Assembly (NCBI GenBank): GCA_009692205.1
Contig: SHZR01000017.1
Location: forward strand, 1 to 57,213
Direction of reading: 5' to 3'
DNA length: 57,213 nucleotides
Source: Gemmatimonadota bacterium
GTDB taxonomy: Bacteria > Gemmatimonadota > Gemmatimonadetes > Longimicrobiales > Gaopeijiaceae
A program made the translations under genes and the position numbers. Of the stretch, positions 48,349 through 57,213 are shown one piece after another (the stretch's first letter is position 1; each line of letters opens with the position of its first letter). The notes beneath the pieces are model-generated. The model had not been told where the DNA came from, did no database searches, and saw only the letters and a program-made list of their open reading frames with translations.

Positions 48349-48546
48349 GTCGCGTTCCCCTCAGCGTTGTGACTCCGCGGGTCTTCCGCGGGAGGCCTGC
48401 TCGCCTGTGAAGCCCCTTACGCAGGCCCTCGGATGCCGGTTTCAGTTACCCCCACGCCCGCTCGAGATCCCCAAGGCTCGGAAGTCTCGCACGCCCGGGC
48501 GGCCAAGCTTACCTTTGCCGATCGCCATCATGCCTAGGAGCCCGTC
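48349..48546. promoter_or_regulatory. Divergent control region with repeated TCCGCGGG and a longer inverted repeat
   Basis: TCCGCGGG occurs twice, at 48374-48381 and 48385-48392, and together the CCGCGG cores form a hairpin. GGCCTGC at 48394-48400 is complementary to GCAGGCC at 48421-48427. A likely Shine-Dalgarno AGGAG at 48536-48540 lies six bases before the ATG at 48547. No clear -10/-35 pair stands out. The repeats are candidate operator sites for the c-heme/copper gene. Confidence 0.35.
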
Positions 48547-50028
48547 ATGAAGATCCTCCTCCCCCTCTTCGATCGACCCGTCCGAGGTGTGCTCGGGGCG
48601 GTCGCGGCCTTCCTCGGGCTGGTCGCGCCTGCCGCGCTGAACGCCCAGGCCACGGCGCCCGAGGGTCGGACGCACGTATTCGCCGCGGCGGACTTCGGGA
48701 TCAATCCGGCAGAGGTGACCTTCACCAAGGACATCGCGCCGATCCTTCAGCGCAGCTGCGAGAATTGCCACCGGCCGGACGGTGCCGGGCCGATGTCCCT
48801 GGTCACCTACCAGGAGGTTCGGCGGTACGCGGCCCGGATCCGGGAGCGCACGGCGATCCGGGACCGGATGGGTGCCATGCCGCCCTGGTACGTCGAGAAG
48901 GACATCGGCATCCAGCACTATAAGAATGATCCGTCCCTGTCCGACGAGGACCTCGCGAGGATTCAGGCCTGGGTGGACAACGGGGCGCTAGAGGGTAACG
49001 CGGCCGACATGCCGGCACCGCGGACATGGTCCGACGGTACCCAGTGGACGGTTCGTCCGGACTTGGTGGTGCGCTCGGCGGATATCGTGGTGGACGGGGC
49101 CGCACCCGACTGGTGGGGCGAGATCGGGAGCATCCCGATTCCGCTCGAGCAGGACCGGTACGTTCGCGCGGTCGAGGTCCGGGAGGTCAACGACGTGCCC
49201 CGCGCCGGGAGCGGAAGGGCGACCGTGGGTGGCAAGTACATCATCCACCACATGATCTGGCGCACCCAGTTGGCGGGAGGCAGTCAGCAGACGGCCTGGC
49301 CGGTCCACGAGGTCGGCCGTAACCCGGACGTCTTCGGCGAAGGCGCTGGCCGCCTCCTGAGGGCCGGATCCGAGATCGCGTCCGAGTCCGTGCACCTGCA
49401 TTCGAACGGACGCACGACGACGGGGCATCTCGAGATCGCGTTCGAGCTGTTCCCCGAGGGATACGAGCCGCTCTATCGCGGCGGCATCACCTCGCTGGCC
49501 AACGGCTCGGACATCGACATCCGAGGCGGGAGCGCCGGGCAGGAGCTCGACGCGTACACCGTGGTCCAACGGCCCACCAAGATCATCAGCTTCGAGCCGC
49601 ACCTTCACGCGCCCGGTGAGCGGATGTGCCTCGAGGCGATCTGGGGCTTCAAGGCCGAGACGCTCGCCTGCGTCGGCTATGATCACAACTGGGTGCGCAC
49701 GTATGTGTTCGAGGACAACTACCAGCCGCTCATCCCTCCGGGCGCCATGCTCCACATCCGCGGCTACATGAACAACTCGGAGACGAACGGCAACGTCCCG
49801 GATTCGCGGAATTGGCAGGGCTCCGGGAATCGGTCGATGGCGAACATGTTCATCGATCTAGGCGAGCGGGTGACCATGACCGAGGAACAGTTCGCCAAGG
49901 AAGTGCAGGAGCGCGCCGCGTACTTCCAGCTGACCAAGAACGACTACATGATCGGCTGCCCCCTCTGCCTGGCGATCGTTCCCACCCCGGGAGCGCGGCC
50001 TCTCGCGTCGACGCAGCAGGACCATTAG
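48547..50028 (+). CDS. Secreted c-type heme and PHM-like copper monooxygenase fusion
   Basis: 493 aa. A signal peptide ends AALNA before Gln. A cytochrome-c-like domain follows (FTKDIAPILQRSCENCH), with CxxCH at Cys71, Cys74 and His75 and a Met in MGAMPPW as a possible sixth ligand. The C-terminal 300 residues match the copper type II monooxygenase fold of PHM and related enzymes. The ligand order is kept: His234-His235 (IHHM), His283 or His285 (HLHSNG), His352 and His354 (EPHLHAPG), and Met434 (ANM). In rat PHM the same order HH, H, HxH, M holds the two coppers. I infer that the heme domain feeds electrons to the copper site in place of ascorbate. Substrate unknown. Confidence 0.78.
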   Translation: MKILLPLFDRPVRGVLGAVAAFLGLVAPAALNAQATAPEGRTHVFAAADFGINPAEVTFTKDIAPILQRSCENCHRPDGAGPMSLVTYQEVRRYAARIRERTAIRDRMGAMPPWYVEKDIGIQHYKNDPSLSDEDLARIQAWVDNGALEGNAADMPAPRTWSDGTQWTVRPDLVVRSADIVVDGAAPDWWGEIGSIPIPLEQDRYVRAVEVREVNDVPRAGSGRATVGGKYIIHHMIWRTQLAGGSQQTAWPVHEVGRNPDVFGEGAGRLLRAGSEIASESVHLHSNGRTTTGHLEIAFELFPEGYEPLYRGGITSLANGSDIDIRGGSAGQELDAYTVVQRPTKIISFEPHLHAPGERMCLEAIWGFKAETLACVGYDHNWVRTYVFEDNYQPLIPPGAMLHIRGYMNNSETNGNVPDSRNWQGSGNRSMANMFIDLGERVTMTEEQFAKEVQERAAYFQLTKNDYMIGCPLCLAIVPTPGARPLASTQQDH

Positions 50029-50047
50029 CTCGGAGCAGATAGCACGA

Positions 50048-51022
50048 ATGAGGACGATGGTGACCAAGACGCCCATACGGCTCGCCTTGGCGGCGATGTC
50101 GCTCAGCCTACTCGCCGCGCCATCGGTCGTGGGCGCGCAAGGGCTGACCTACGCTAGCGGACAGTCGGTCTCTCCGGCCTTCGAGGGCTGGAGGGACAAT
50201 CCCGACGGGTCGTTCACTCTCGTGTTCGGTTACATGAATCGAAACTGGGAGGAGGAGCCCGACGTCCCCGTCGGCGCCGACAACCGTTTCTCCCCAGGGC
50301 CCGAAGACCGCGGGCAGCCGACGCACTTCCTGCCGAGGCGCAACCGCTTCGTGTTCGAGGTCAGGGTCCCGGCCGACTTCGGTGAAAAAGAGCTGGCGTG
50401 GACGTTGACGCGGGCGGGCGAGGAGGAGACGGCTTACGGCAGGCTGCGACCCGACTACTACGTCGACAACGTGGTGATCATGTCGGAGACGGGAACCCTG
50501 GGGGCGGGCACCAGCGACCCCGAGCTGCGGGCGACCACGCCGCCCCAGGTCACGATGGAGACTCCGTCCGAGATGCAGGCCGTGGTGGGCCGGCCCGTGC
50601 GTCTCGTGGCCCACGTCACCGACGACGGGTTGCCCCGGCGGAGCAGGAATCGCTTGCCCCTCACGGACGATGGGCAGCTGGACCTGACCCGGGCGCTGAC
50701 GGCGCCGCCTTCCCGCATCACCGTGCAGAAGATCGTCGGGCTCAACATGAGTTGGTCGGTCTATCGTGCCCCCGAAGGTGTGAAGCAGCGCGCGGCCATG
50801 TTCGATCCGCCGCAGGTGGCCGTCTGGGAAGACACGCGCCCGTTCTCCAACTCGCCGTGGGCGACGTTCTGGGTGCCCCCCGAGCTGCCGGAGGACAGCC
50901 GCTGGATCGCGGACGTGACGTTCACCGAGCCGGGGACCTACGTCCTGCGGGGTCGTGCCGATGACGGAGGTCTCTTCACGGATGAGCAGGTGACCGTCCA
51001 CGTAGGTAGGCCCGTCTCCTAG
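50048..51022 (+). CDS. Secreted protein of unknown function between the monooxygenase-like and lyase-like genes
   Basis: 324 aa from ATG 50048, 19 bases after the previous stop. Signal peptide ends SVVGA before Gln. The first half (SPAFEGWRDNPDGSFTLVFG, with YMNRNWEEEPDVPVG) and the Ig-like second half (RPVRLVAHVTDDGLP, then DVTFTEPGTYVLRGRADDGG) look like two beta-sandwich domains. No cysteine pairs or catalytic motif stand out. It does not end in glycine, so it is not an obvious amidation substrate. Its position makes it a candidate partner, scaffold or carrier for the flanking enzymes. Confidence 0.7.
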   Translation: MRTMVTKTPIRLALAAMSLSLLAAPSVVGAQGLTYASGQSVSPAFEGWRDNPDGSFTLVFGYMNRNWEEEPDVPVGADNRFSPGPEDRGQPTHFLPRRNRFVFEVRVPADFGEKELAWTLTRAGEEETAYGRLRPDYYVDNVVIMSETGTLGAGTSDPELRATTPPQVTMETPSEMQAVVGRPVRLVAHVTDDGLPRRSRNRLPLTDDGQLDLTRALTAPPSRITVQKIVGLNMSWSVYRAPEGVKQRAAMFDPPQVAVWEDTRPFSNSPWATFWVPPELPEDSRWIADVTFTEPGTYVLRGRADDGGLFTDEQVTVHVGRPVS

Positions 51023-51046
51023 GACCTGGTCGGGCCCGACGCGTCA

Positions 51047-51076
51047 CGGGTGCCTTGCCGGTCGACGCGGCACCCG
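51047..51076. other. Eight-base-pair hairpin in the gap before the PAL-like gene
   Basis: CGGGTGCC at 51047-51054 pairs with GGCACCCG at 51069-51076 over a 14-nt loop. It lies in the 113-bp gap between the unknown gene and the PAL-like gene. It may attenuate or process the transcript, and no T-run follows. Confidence 0.35.
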
Positions 51077-51135
51077 ATAGCGTGGCCCGCTCGCGCGCCG
51101 GACATCGGCGCCATCCGTTCCTAGGAGGTGTTTTC

Positions 51136-52287
51136 GTGAGACGTGTTCTCCTTGCGGTCGCGGCACTAGCCTCGATCGCCGCTCCGGCGCTCGCGCAGCG
51201 GGTCCCGGAGCTTCCGTTCGAATCGGTGCCCAACCCGCTGACCTTGCCGGACGACATCCACTTCGGTGAGATCGGCGGCGTGGCCGTCAACTCCCAAGGG
51301 CACGTCTTCGTCTTTTCGCGCGGTAACTCGGTCGGTCCGTCGTACATGGCGAGAGCCTCGCAGCTCCTCGAGTTCGACGCCAACGGCCGATTCGTGCGGG
51401 AGATCGGCAAGAACCTCTACGGGTGGTCCTACGCGCACGCGGTGCGCATCGATCCTCAGGACAACATCTGGGTCGTCGACAAGGGATCCGACTTGATCCT
51501 CAAGTTCAACCCGGAAGGCCGCGTGGAGTGGGTGTTCGGGCGGGTTCAGGAGGCCTCTCACTTCACCGGGCCACCGGACTACGCCTCGACGCTTGCCGGA
51601 TACCTCGAGCGCGCCGGGGTGGAGGTGAACATTCCGGAGAACAACGACCCGCGCTGGCCGATCCCGGTCCATCGGGACAACGTGTTCAACCAGCCGACCG
51701 ACGTCGCGTGGGACTCGCAGGGCAACTCGTACTTCAGCGACGGCTACATCAACTCGCGGGTCGCGAAGGCCAACGCGCGCGGCGAGTGGGTCAAGAGTTG
51801 GGGATCTCTGGGCAGAGGCCCGGGCCAGTTCGACACGCCGCATGGCATCGCGGTCTCGCCGGCCGACGAGGTCTATGTGGCCGACCGCGGAAACCGCCGT
51901 ATCCAGGTCTTCGACACCGAGGGCACCTACATCCGGGAGTTCATCATCGATGTCCCGGTGGACACGACGCGCGGCGCGATCACCTATGGCACGGCGAACC
52001 CGAACGGGACCCGCGGGTCGCAGGCGCCCGGCGCGCCCGACGCGCTGTGCATGACGCCTGGTCCGAACCCTGTCCTCTTCGTGGGCGACCTGTATCCGAG
52101 CCGTATCTACAAGGTGTCGCTGCAGGGCGAGGTGCTCGGAGTGTACGGTCAGCCGGGCCGTAACCTGGGTGAGTTCGGCTGGATCCACGGCATCGCCTGT
52201 CCGTCTGAGGACGAGATCTGGGTCGCGGAGCTCATCAACTGGCGCGTGCAGAAGCTCGTCACGCGGGGCAGGGGCGGAGAGCAGTAA
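51136..52287 (+). CDS. Secreted PAL-like propeller (peptidyl-alpha-hydroxyglycine lyase family, NHL repeats)
   Basis: 383 aa from GTG 51136, behind a strong AGGAGGT at 51123-51129. Signal peptide ends APALA before Gln. NHL-type repeats build a six-bladed propeller (IGGVAVNSQGHVFVFSRG, VRIDPQDNIWVVDKG, PTDVAWDSQGNSYFSDGYIN, IAVSPADEVYVADRGNRRIQ). The residues that define active PAL are all in place: zinc histidines His101 (AHAVRID), His236 (PHGIAV) and His351 (IHGIAC); catalytic Tyr204 (DGYINSR); Arg62 (FSRGN); and Arg251 (DRGNRR). In animals this lyase finishes peptide amidation by splitting peptidyl-alpha-hydroxyglycine to amide and glyoxylate. A generic NHL protein would not keep all six. 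Confidence 0.78.
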   Translation: MRRVLLAVAALASIAAPALAQRVPELPFESVPNPLTLPDDIHFGEIGGVAVNSQGHVFVFSRGNSVGPSYMARASQLLEFDANGRFVREIGKNLYGWSYAHAVRIDPQDNIWVVDKGSDLILKFNPEGRVEWVFGRVQEASHFTGPPDYASTLAGYLERAGVEVNIPENNDPRWPIPVHRDNVFNQPTDVAWDSQGNSYFSDGYINSRVAKANARGEWVKSWGSLGRGPGQFDTPHGIAVSPADEVYVADRGNRRIQVFDTEGTYIREFIIDVPVDTTRGAITYGTANPNGTRGSQAPGAPDALCMTPGPNPVLFVGDLYPSRIYKVSLQGEVLGVYGQPGRNLGEFGWIHGIACPSEDEIWVAELINWRVQKLVTRGRGGEQ

Positions 52288-52298
52288 GAGGCTGAGAA

Positions 52299-52332
52299 CG
52301 CCCCACCCGAGGTCGTCACCTCGGGTGGGGCG
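52299..52332 (+). terminator. Perfect 15-bp hairpin after the PAL-like gene
   Basis: CGCCCCACCCGAGGT pairs perfectly with ACCTCGGGTGGGGCG around a CGTC loop, eleven bases after the stop at 52285-52287. There is no U-tract downstream, so it may act as a strong 3' stabiliser or a Rho-independent-like stop at high GC. It also faces the metB-like 3' end across a further 169 bases in which I see no gene. Confidence 0.7.
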
Positions 52333-52501
52333 GACGCCCGTCCACGGGACTGCCGGTCAACGGTATCGTCTCCAGACGCGACCGAGGTCTATCGTCGCCC
52401 CAAGCATCTGGCGAGCACCAAGCTTGCTCCCCGGCAGGTCACGCCAGCTCGGCAACGGACGCTCTACGAGCACGTGTCCGCAGATGATGGTCAACGAGTC
52501 G

Positions 52502-53665
52502 CTACCGCAATGCCTGCTCGACGTCCTCGAGCAGGTCGTCCACGTCCTCGACGCCGACGGAGAAGCGCACGAGCCCTGGCGTGAGCCCCATCGCCGCGCG
52601 GCGCTCCTCGGGGACCGACGCGTGGGTCATCAGGGCCGGCACGCTCACCAGGGACTCCACGCCGCCGAGGCTCTCGGCCAGGGCGAAGTAGCGCAGGCGT
52701 TCGCTGAGCGACTTGGCACGCGCGAGCGAGCCCACGTCGACCGACACCATGCCCGCGAAGCCTGACATCTGTCGGTGGGCCAGGGTGTGCTGGTCGTGCG
52801 ACTCGAGCCCCGGGTAGATCACGCGGTCGATTCCTGGATGCGCCTCCAAGTAGCGCGCCACCGCGAGGCCGTTGGCGTTGTGGCGCTCCATGCGCAGGTG
52901 CAGGGTCTTGATGCCGCGCAGGGTGAGGAAGCAGTCCATCGGCCCCGGGACCGCTCCGCTGGAGTTCTGGAGGAAGCGCAGCTCTTCGGCGAGGGCGTGG
53001 TCGCGCACCGCGATGAGCCCGCCGATCACGTCGGAGTGGCCGTTCACGTACTTGGTGGAGGAGTGCACCACGATGTCGGCGCCGAGCTCGAGCGGCCGCT
53101 GGTTGTAGGGCGACGCGTACGTGTTGTCCACCGAGAGCAGCGCGCCCCCCGCGTGAGTGACGTCCGCTGCCGCGCGGATGTCGCAGATGCGCATCATCGG
53201 GTTCGTCGGCGTCTCGACGTGGACGAGCTTGGTACGCGGCCGCATCGCGGACCGGATGCGCTCGGGGTCGCGTGTGTCGACGAAGGTGAACTCGATCCCG
53301 AGCCGGGCGAGCACGCGGGTGAAGAGGCGCATCGTGCCGCCGTACGTGTTCTCCTCGCTCACCACGTGGTCGCCGGCGGAGAGCCGCTTCACGATGGTCT
53401 CGATCGCGGCGATCCCCGACGAGAACGCGACCCCGTGCTTGGCGCCTTCGAGAGCCGCGATGCTCGTCTCTAGGGCGTCTCGTGTGGGGTTTGCCGTCCG
53501 CCCGTAGTCGAAGCGTCCGCCCTTGGGCTCGGCGACCGCGGGCTGGACGTACGTGGAGGTCTGGAAGATCGGCGTCATGATCGCGCCGGTGACCGGCTCG
53601 GGGTCGACTCCGGCGTGAAGCGCGAGCGTGCCGAACCGGGGGCCGTGCGCGGCTGCGTCAGCCAT
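52502..53665 (-). CDS. metB: Cys/Met-metabolism PLP enzyme (cystathionine gamma-synthase/lyase type)
   Basis: 387 aa from ATG 53665 with GAGG about nine bases upstream; a longer ORF from 53728 lacks similarity. PLP-binding lysine is in VVHSSTKYVNGHSDVIGG. Other signature parts are YGRTANPTRDALE, FSSGIAAIETIVKRLSAGDH, EENTYGGTMRLF, VETPTNPMMRI and SLGGVESLVSVPALMTHAS. Sequence alone does not settle synthase versus lyase. No SAM riboswitch fits in the short gap before it. It is divergent from glmM. Confidence 0.88.
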   Translation of the reverse strand: MADAAAHGPRFGTLALHAGVDPEPVTGAIMTPIFQTSTYVQPAVAEPKGGRFDYGRTANPTRDALETSIAALEGAKHGVAFSSGIAAIETIVKRLSAGDHVVSEENTYGGTMRLFTRVLARLGIEFTFVDTRDPERIRSAMRPRTKLVHVETPTNPMMRICDIRAAADVTHAGGALLSVDNTYASPYNQRPLELGADIVVHSSTKYVNGHSDVIGGLIAVRDHALAEELRFLQNSSGAVPGPMDCFLTLRGIKTLHLRMERHNANGLAVARYLEAHPGIDRVIYPGLESHDQHTLAHRQMSGFAGMVSVDVGSLARAKSLSERLRYFALAESLGGVESLVSVPALMTHASVPEERRAAMGLTPGLVRFSVGVEDVDDLLEDVEQALR

Positions 53666-53868
53666 GCTTCGGGTCCTCGTGGTGGAGCGGTGGTGCGCCC
53701 GGCGCGCGTCGCCGAGTGAGGTGGACAATGTACGCGATCACGTCGTCTCCGAGCTTCGTTGACGCGTCAGCCTCGGCCGAGCGACCTTCACCTGCGACCC
53801 GGGCCGAGGTGGCCCCTTCATGTCACGCCCCGGAGGATGTTCTGCCGATCCATATCCCTGACGACCTC

Positions 53869-55224
53869 ATGGTGAGCGTGTCGGGCATCCGTGGACGAGT
53901 GGGCCGGCCGCTCACCCCGGAGCTGATGGCCGGGATCGCGGCGTCGTTCGGGGCGTTCATGGGGAGAGGCTCGCGGGGGCCGATTTGCGTCGGGCGTGAC
54001 TCCCGCACCTCGGGGCCGATGTTCGCGCGCGCGGTCTTCGCGGGTCTCGAGTCCGTCGGGGTCGACGTCGTGGACCTCGGCGTGGTACCGACGCCGACGC
54101 TGCTCCTTTCGGTGAAGCATCACGGGGCCGTCGGCGGGATGGGCGTGACCGCGAGCCACAACCCTGCGGAGTGGAACGCCCTCAAGCTCGTGTCGGAGGA
54201 GGGCATCTTCCTCGACGACGAGCGCTCACGGGCCTTCCGCGAGTATCTTGCGACACAGGATCCACCGCGCGCGGCGTGGGACGCTCTCGGCTCGGTGCGC
54301 GAGGATCGGGAGGCGTGGGCACGGCACCTCGCCAAGATTCTCGCGCTCCCGCAGATCGACGTGGAGCGCATTCGGGCGCGCCACCTCAAGGTCGCCGTCG
54401 ACTGCGTGCACGGGGCGGGGGGGCCGGTCGCCTTCGAGCTGCTCACGCGTCTGGGATGCGAGGTCGTCGGCATCGGCATGGAGCCCGACGGACTCTTCCC
54501 GCGCGACCCCGAGCCGACGGCCAAGAATCTCTCGGACCTGTCAGCGCTCGTGAAGAAGAGCGGCGCGGCGATCGGGCTCGCGATCGACCCGGACGTGGAT
54601 CGCCTCTCGCTGGTGGACGAGCAGGGGAGGCCGCTCGGTGAGGACCTCACGCTCGCGCTCGCGTCGGCCGCGGTCCTCAAACGCACGCCCGGCCCGGTCG
54701 TCACGAACCTGTCGACGAGCCAGGTGGTCGAGGACGTGGCGCGCGCGCACGGATGCGTGGTGCACCGCGCGCCCGTCGGAGAGGTCAACGTGGCACGCCA
54801 GATGCAACGGGAGCGCGCCGTGGTGGGCGGGGAGGGGAACGGAGGCGTGATCTTGCCGGCCCTCCACTACACACGCGACGCGCCGCTGGCCGTTGCGCTG
54901 ATTCTGCAACACCTGGCGGACGAAGGGGTTACAGTGTCGGCGGCCGCTCGAAAGTGGCCGTCGTACCAGATCGTGAAGGAGAAGGTGTCGTTCCCGAGGC
55001 AGGCGTTGCACGCGGGCTACGCGGCGTTGGAGGGAGACCTCCGCGCGGAGGCCAAGGACGAGTCGGACGGACTCCGGCTCGCGTGGCCGACGAAGAGAGC
55101 GTGGCTGCACGTGCGTCCTTCGGGCACCGAGCCCGTCGTTCGACTCATCGCTGAATCGGTGGATGAGGCGGGCGCCAGGGAGTTGGTCGATCGCGCGGCA
55201 CGCATTCTTGCGGGCGTCGCCTGA
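53869..55224 (+). CDS. glmM: Phosphoglucosamine mutase-like alpha-phosphohexomutase
   Basis: 451 aa if started at ATG 53869, which matches the 445-450 aa norm; starts at 53716 or 53728 add poorly conserved residues. Active site TASHNPAEWNALK carries the phospho-Ser at residue 96. The metal loop is DPDVDRLSLVDE, the sugar-binding loop GEGNGGVILP, and the phosphate-binding end RPSGTEPVVRLIAES. The N-terminal VSVSGIRGRVG replaces GTDGIRG. Phosphomannomutase activity cannot be excluded, but glmS directly downstream favours the glucosamine route to UDP-GlcNAc. Confidence 0.85.
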   Translation: MVSVSGIRGRVGRPLTPELMAGIAASFGAFMGRGSRGPICVGRDSRTSGPMFARAVFAGLESVGVDVVDLGVVPTPTLLLSVKHHGAVGGMGVTASHNPAEWNALKLVSEEGIFLDDERSRAFREYLATQDPPRAAWDALGSVREDREAWARHLAKILALPQIDVERIRARHLKVAVDCVHGAGGPVAFELLTRLGCEVVGIGMEPDGLFPRDPEPTAKNLSDLSALVKKSGAAIGLAIDPDVDRLSLVDEQGRPLGEDLTLALASAAVLKRTPGPVVTNLSTSQVVEDVARAHGCVVHRAPVGEVNVARQMQRERAVVGGEGNGGVILPALHYTRDAPLAVALILQHLADEGVTVSAAARKWPSYQIVKEKVSFPRQALHAGYAALEGDLRAEAKDESDGLRLAWPTKRAWLHVRPSGTEPVVRLIAESVDEAGARELVDRAARILAGVA

Positions 55225-55250
55225 GGTTGTGACGGACTAGGAGATCACGT

Positions 55251-57082
<1,832 letters not shown>

Positions 57083-57086
<4 letters not shown>

Positions 57087-57213
57087 GGGTCGTCCTCCAG
57101 CGCGTCTCCCGCGCGGAGGTCCGAGTCGATGGGCGCGTGGTGGGCCGCATCGGTCGGGGGCACATGCTCCTCGTCGGGTTCGCGGCCGGCGACGGCCCCG
57201 ACCAGATCACATG
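57083..57213 (+). CDS. dtd: D-aminoacyl-tRNA deacylase, N-terminal part cut by the window edge
   Basis: GTG 57083 overlaps the glmS stop (GTGA). The 43 complete codons read MRVVLQRVSRAEVRVDG, then RVVGRIGRGHMLLVGFAAGD. VxQRVSRA and GxIGxGxxxLxG are the N-terminal signature of Dtd, which hydrolyses D-Tyr and other D-aminoacyl-tRNAs. The rest lies beyond the right edge. Confidence 0.85.

Noticed and set aside
53666-53868. SAM riboswitch or T-box upstream of the metB-like gene
   Set aside because: The gap on that side is short, shared with glmM and has no conserved aptamer elements that I can see.
55225-55250. glmS ribozyme upstream of glmS
   Set aside because: Only 26 bases separate the genes, too few for the ribozyme, and no matching core is seen.

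Overview
This 57.2 kb window is GC-rich chromosomal DNA from a bacterium with a two-membrane envelope. It carries SurA-like chaperones, FtsEX-EnvC, an MltD-like transglycosylase, a family 9 glycosyltransferase and several periplasmic proteins. Dense antisense ORFs, frequent GTG and TTG starts, paired M16 peptidases, a BatA/DUF58 pair, an ECF sigma factor with a double zinc-finger anti-sigma, and a c-heme/copper-monooxygenase fusion together suggest Gemmatimonadota or a close relative. That placement is inferred from gene content and style only. No rRNA, tRNA or CRISPR array was seen.

Layout. The left edge (1-960) holds the 3' end of an IS5-family element that has cut an AraC-type regulator gene, then a small orphan protein. 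From 977 to 9894 are mostly housekeeping genes: dacB and a Fur-type regulator, acetyl-CoA synthetase, an acyltransferase, guaB and a lytic transglycosylase. A long minus-strand array runs from about 24236 back to 9916: DUF58, BatA-like, mfd, a lipoprotein parvulin, surA-like, pdxA, ftsE, ftsX, envC-like, holB, moaC. It links envelope protein folding, division-coupled wall hydrolysis and DNA maintenance. Divergent from it, a DUF4384-type secreted protein lies behind a good sigma-54-like promoter. A plus-strand chain of translationally coupled genes (26075-32317) follows: lepA, a GT9 glycosyltransferase, a ROK kinase, a PfkB kinase, a GHKL ATPase with a STAS-like domain, and a STAS-like protein.

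From 32342 to 35484 is a scarred accessory stretch. A 3'-truncated pruA is fused to a 5'-truncated PIN gene, followed by mrp, doxX and a VapBC pair with a perfect 19-bp palindromic operator. From 39795 back to 35489 is an ECF sigma/anti-sigma operon with three envelope proteins. Next come menG/ubiE, a CTP-synthase-C-terminus-like protein that lacks the glutaminase histidine, a GNAT, two M16 peptidases (one inactive), mutM, ybjQ, purD and an M48 peptidase.

The most striking locus is 48547-52287. A secreted protein combining a c-type heme domain with a peptidylglycine-monooxygenase-like copper domain is followed by a secreted protein of unknown function and then by a propeller protein carrying the catalytic residues of the peptidyl-alpha-hydroxyglycine lyase family. 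This looks like a split, heme-wired bacterial relative of the peptide-amidating enzyme PAM. A 15-bp perfect hairpin closes the locus. The window ends with metB-like, glmM, glmS and the start of dtd. Across the window, nearly every Sec signal peptide is predicted to leave glutamine as the first mature residue.
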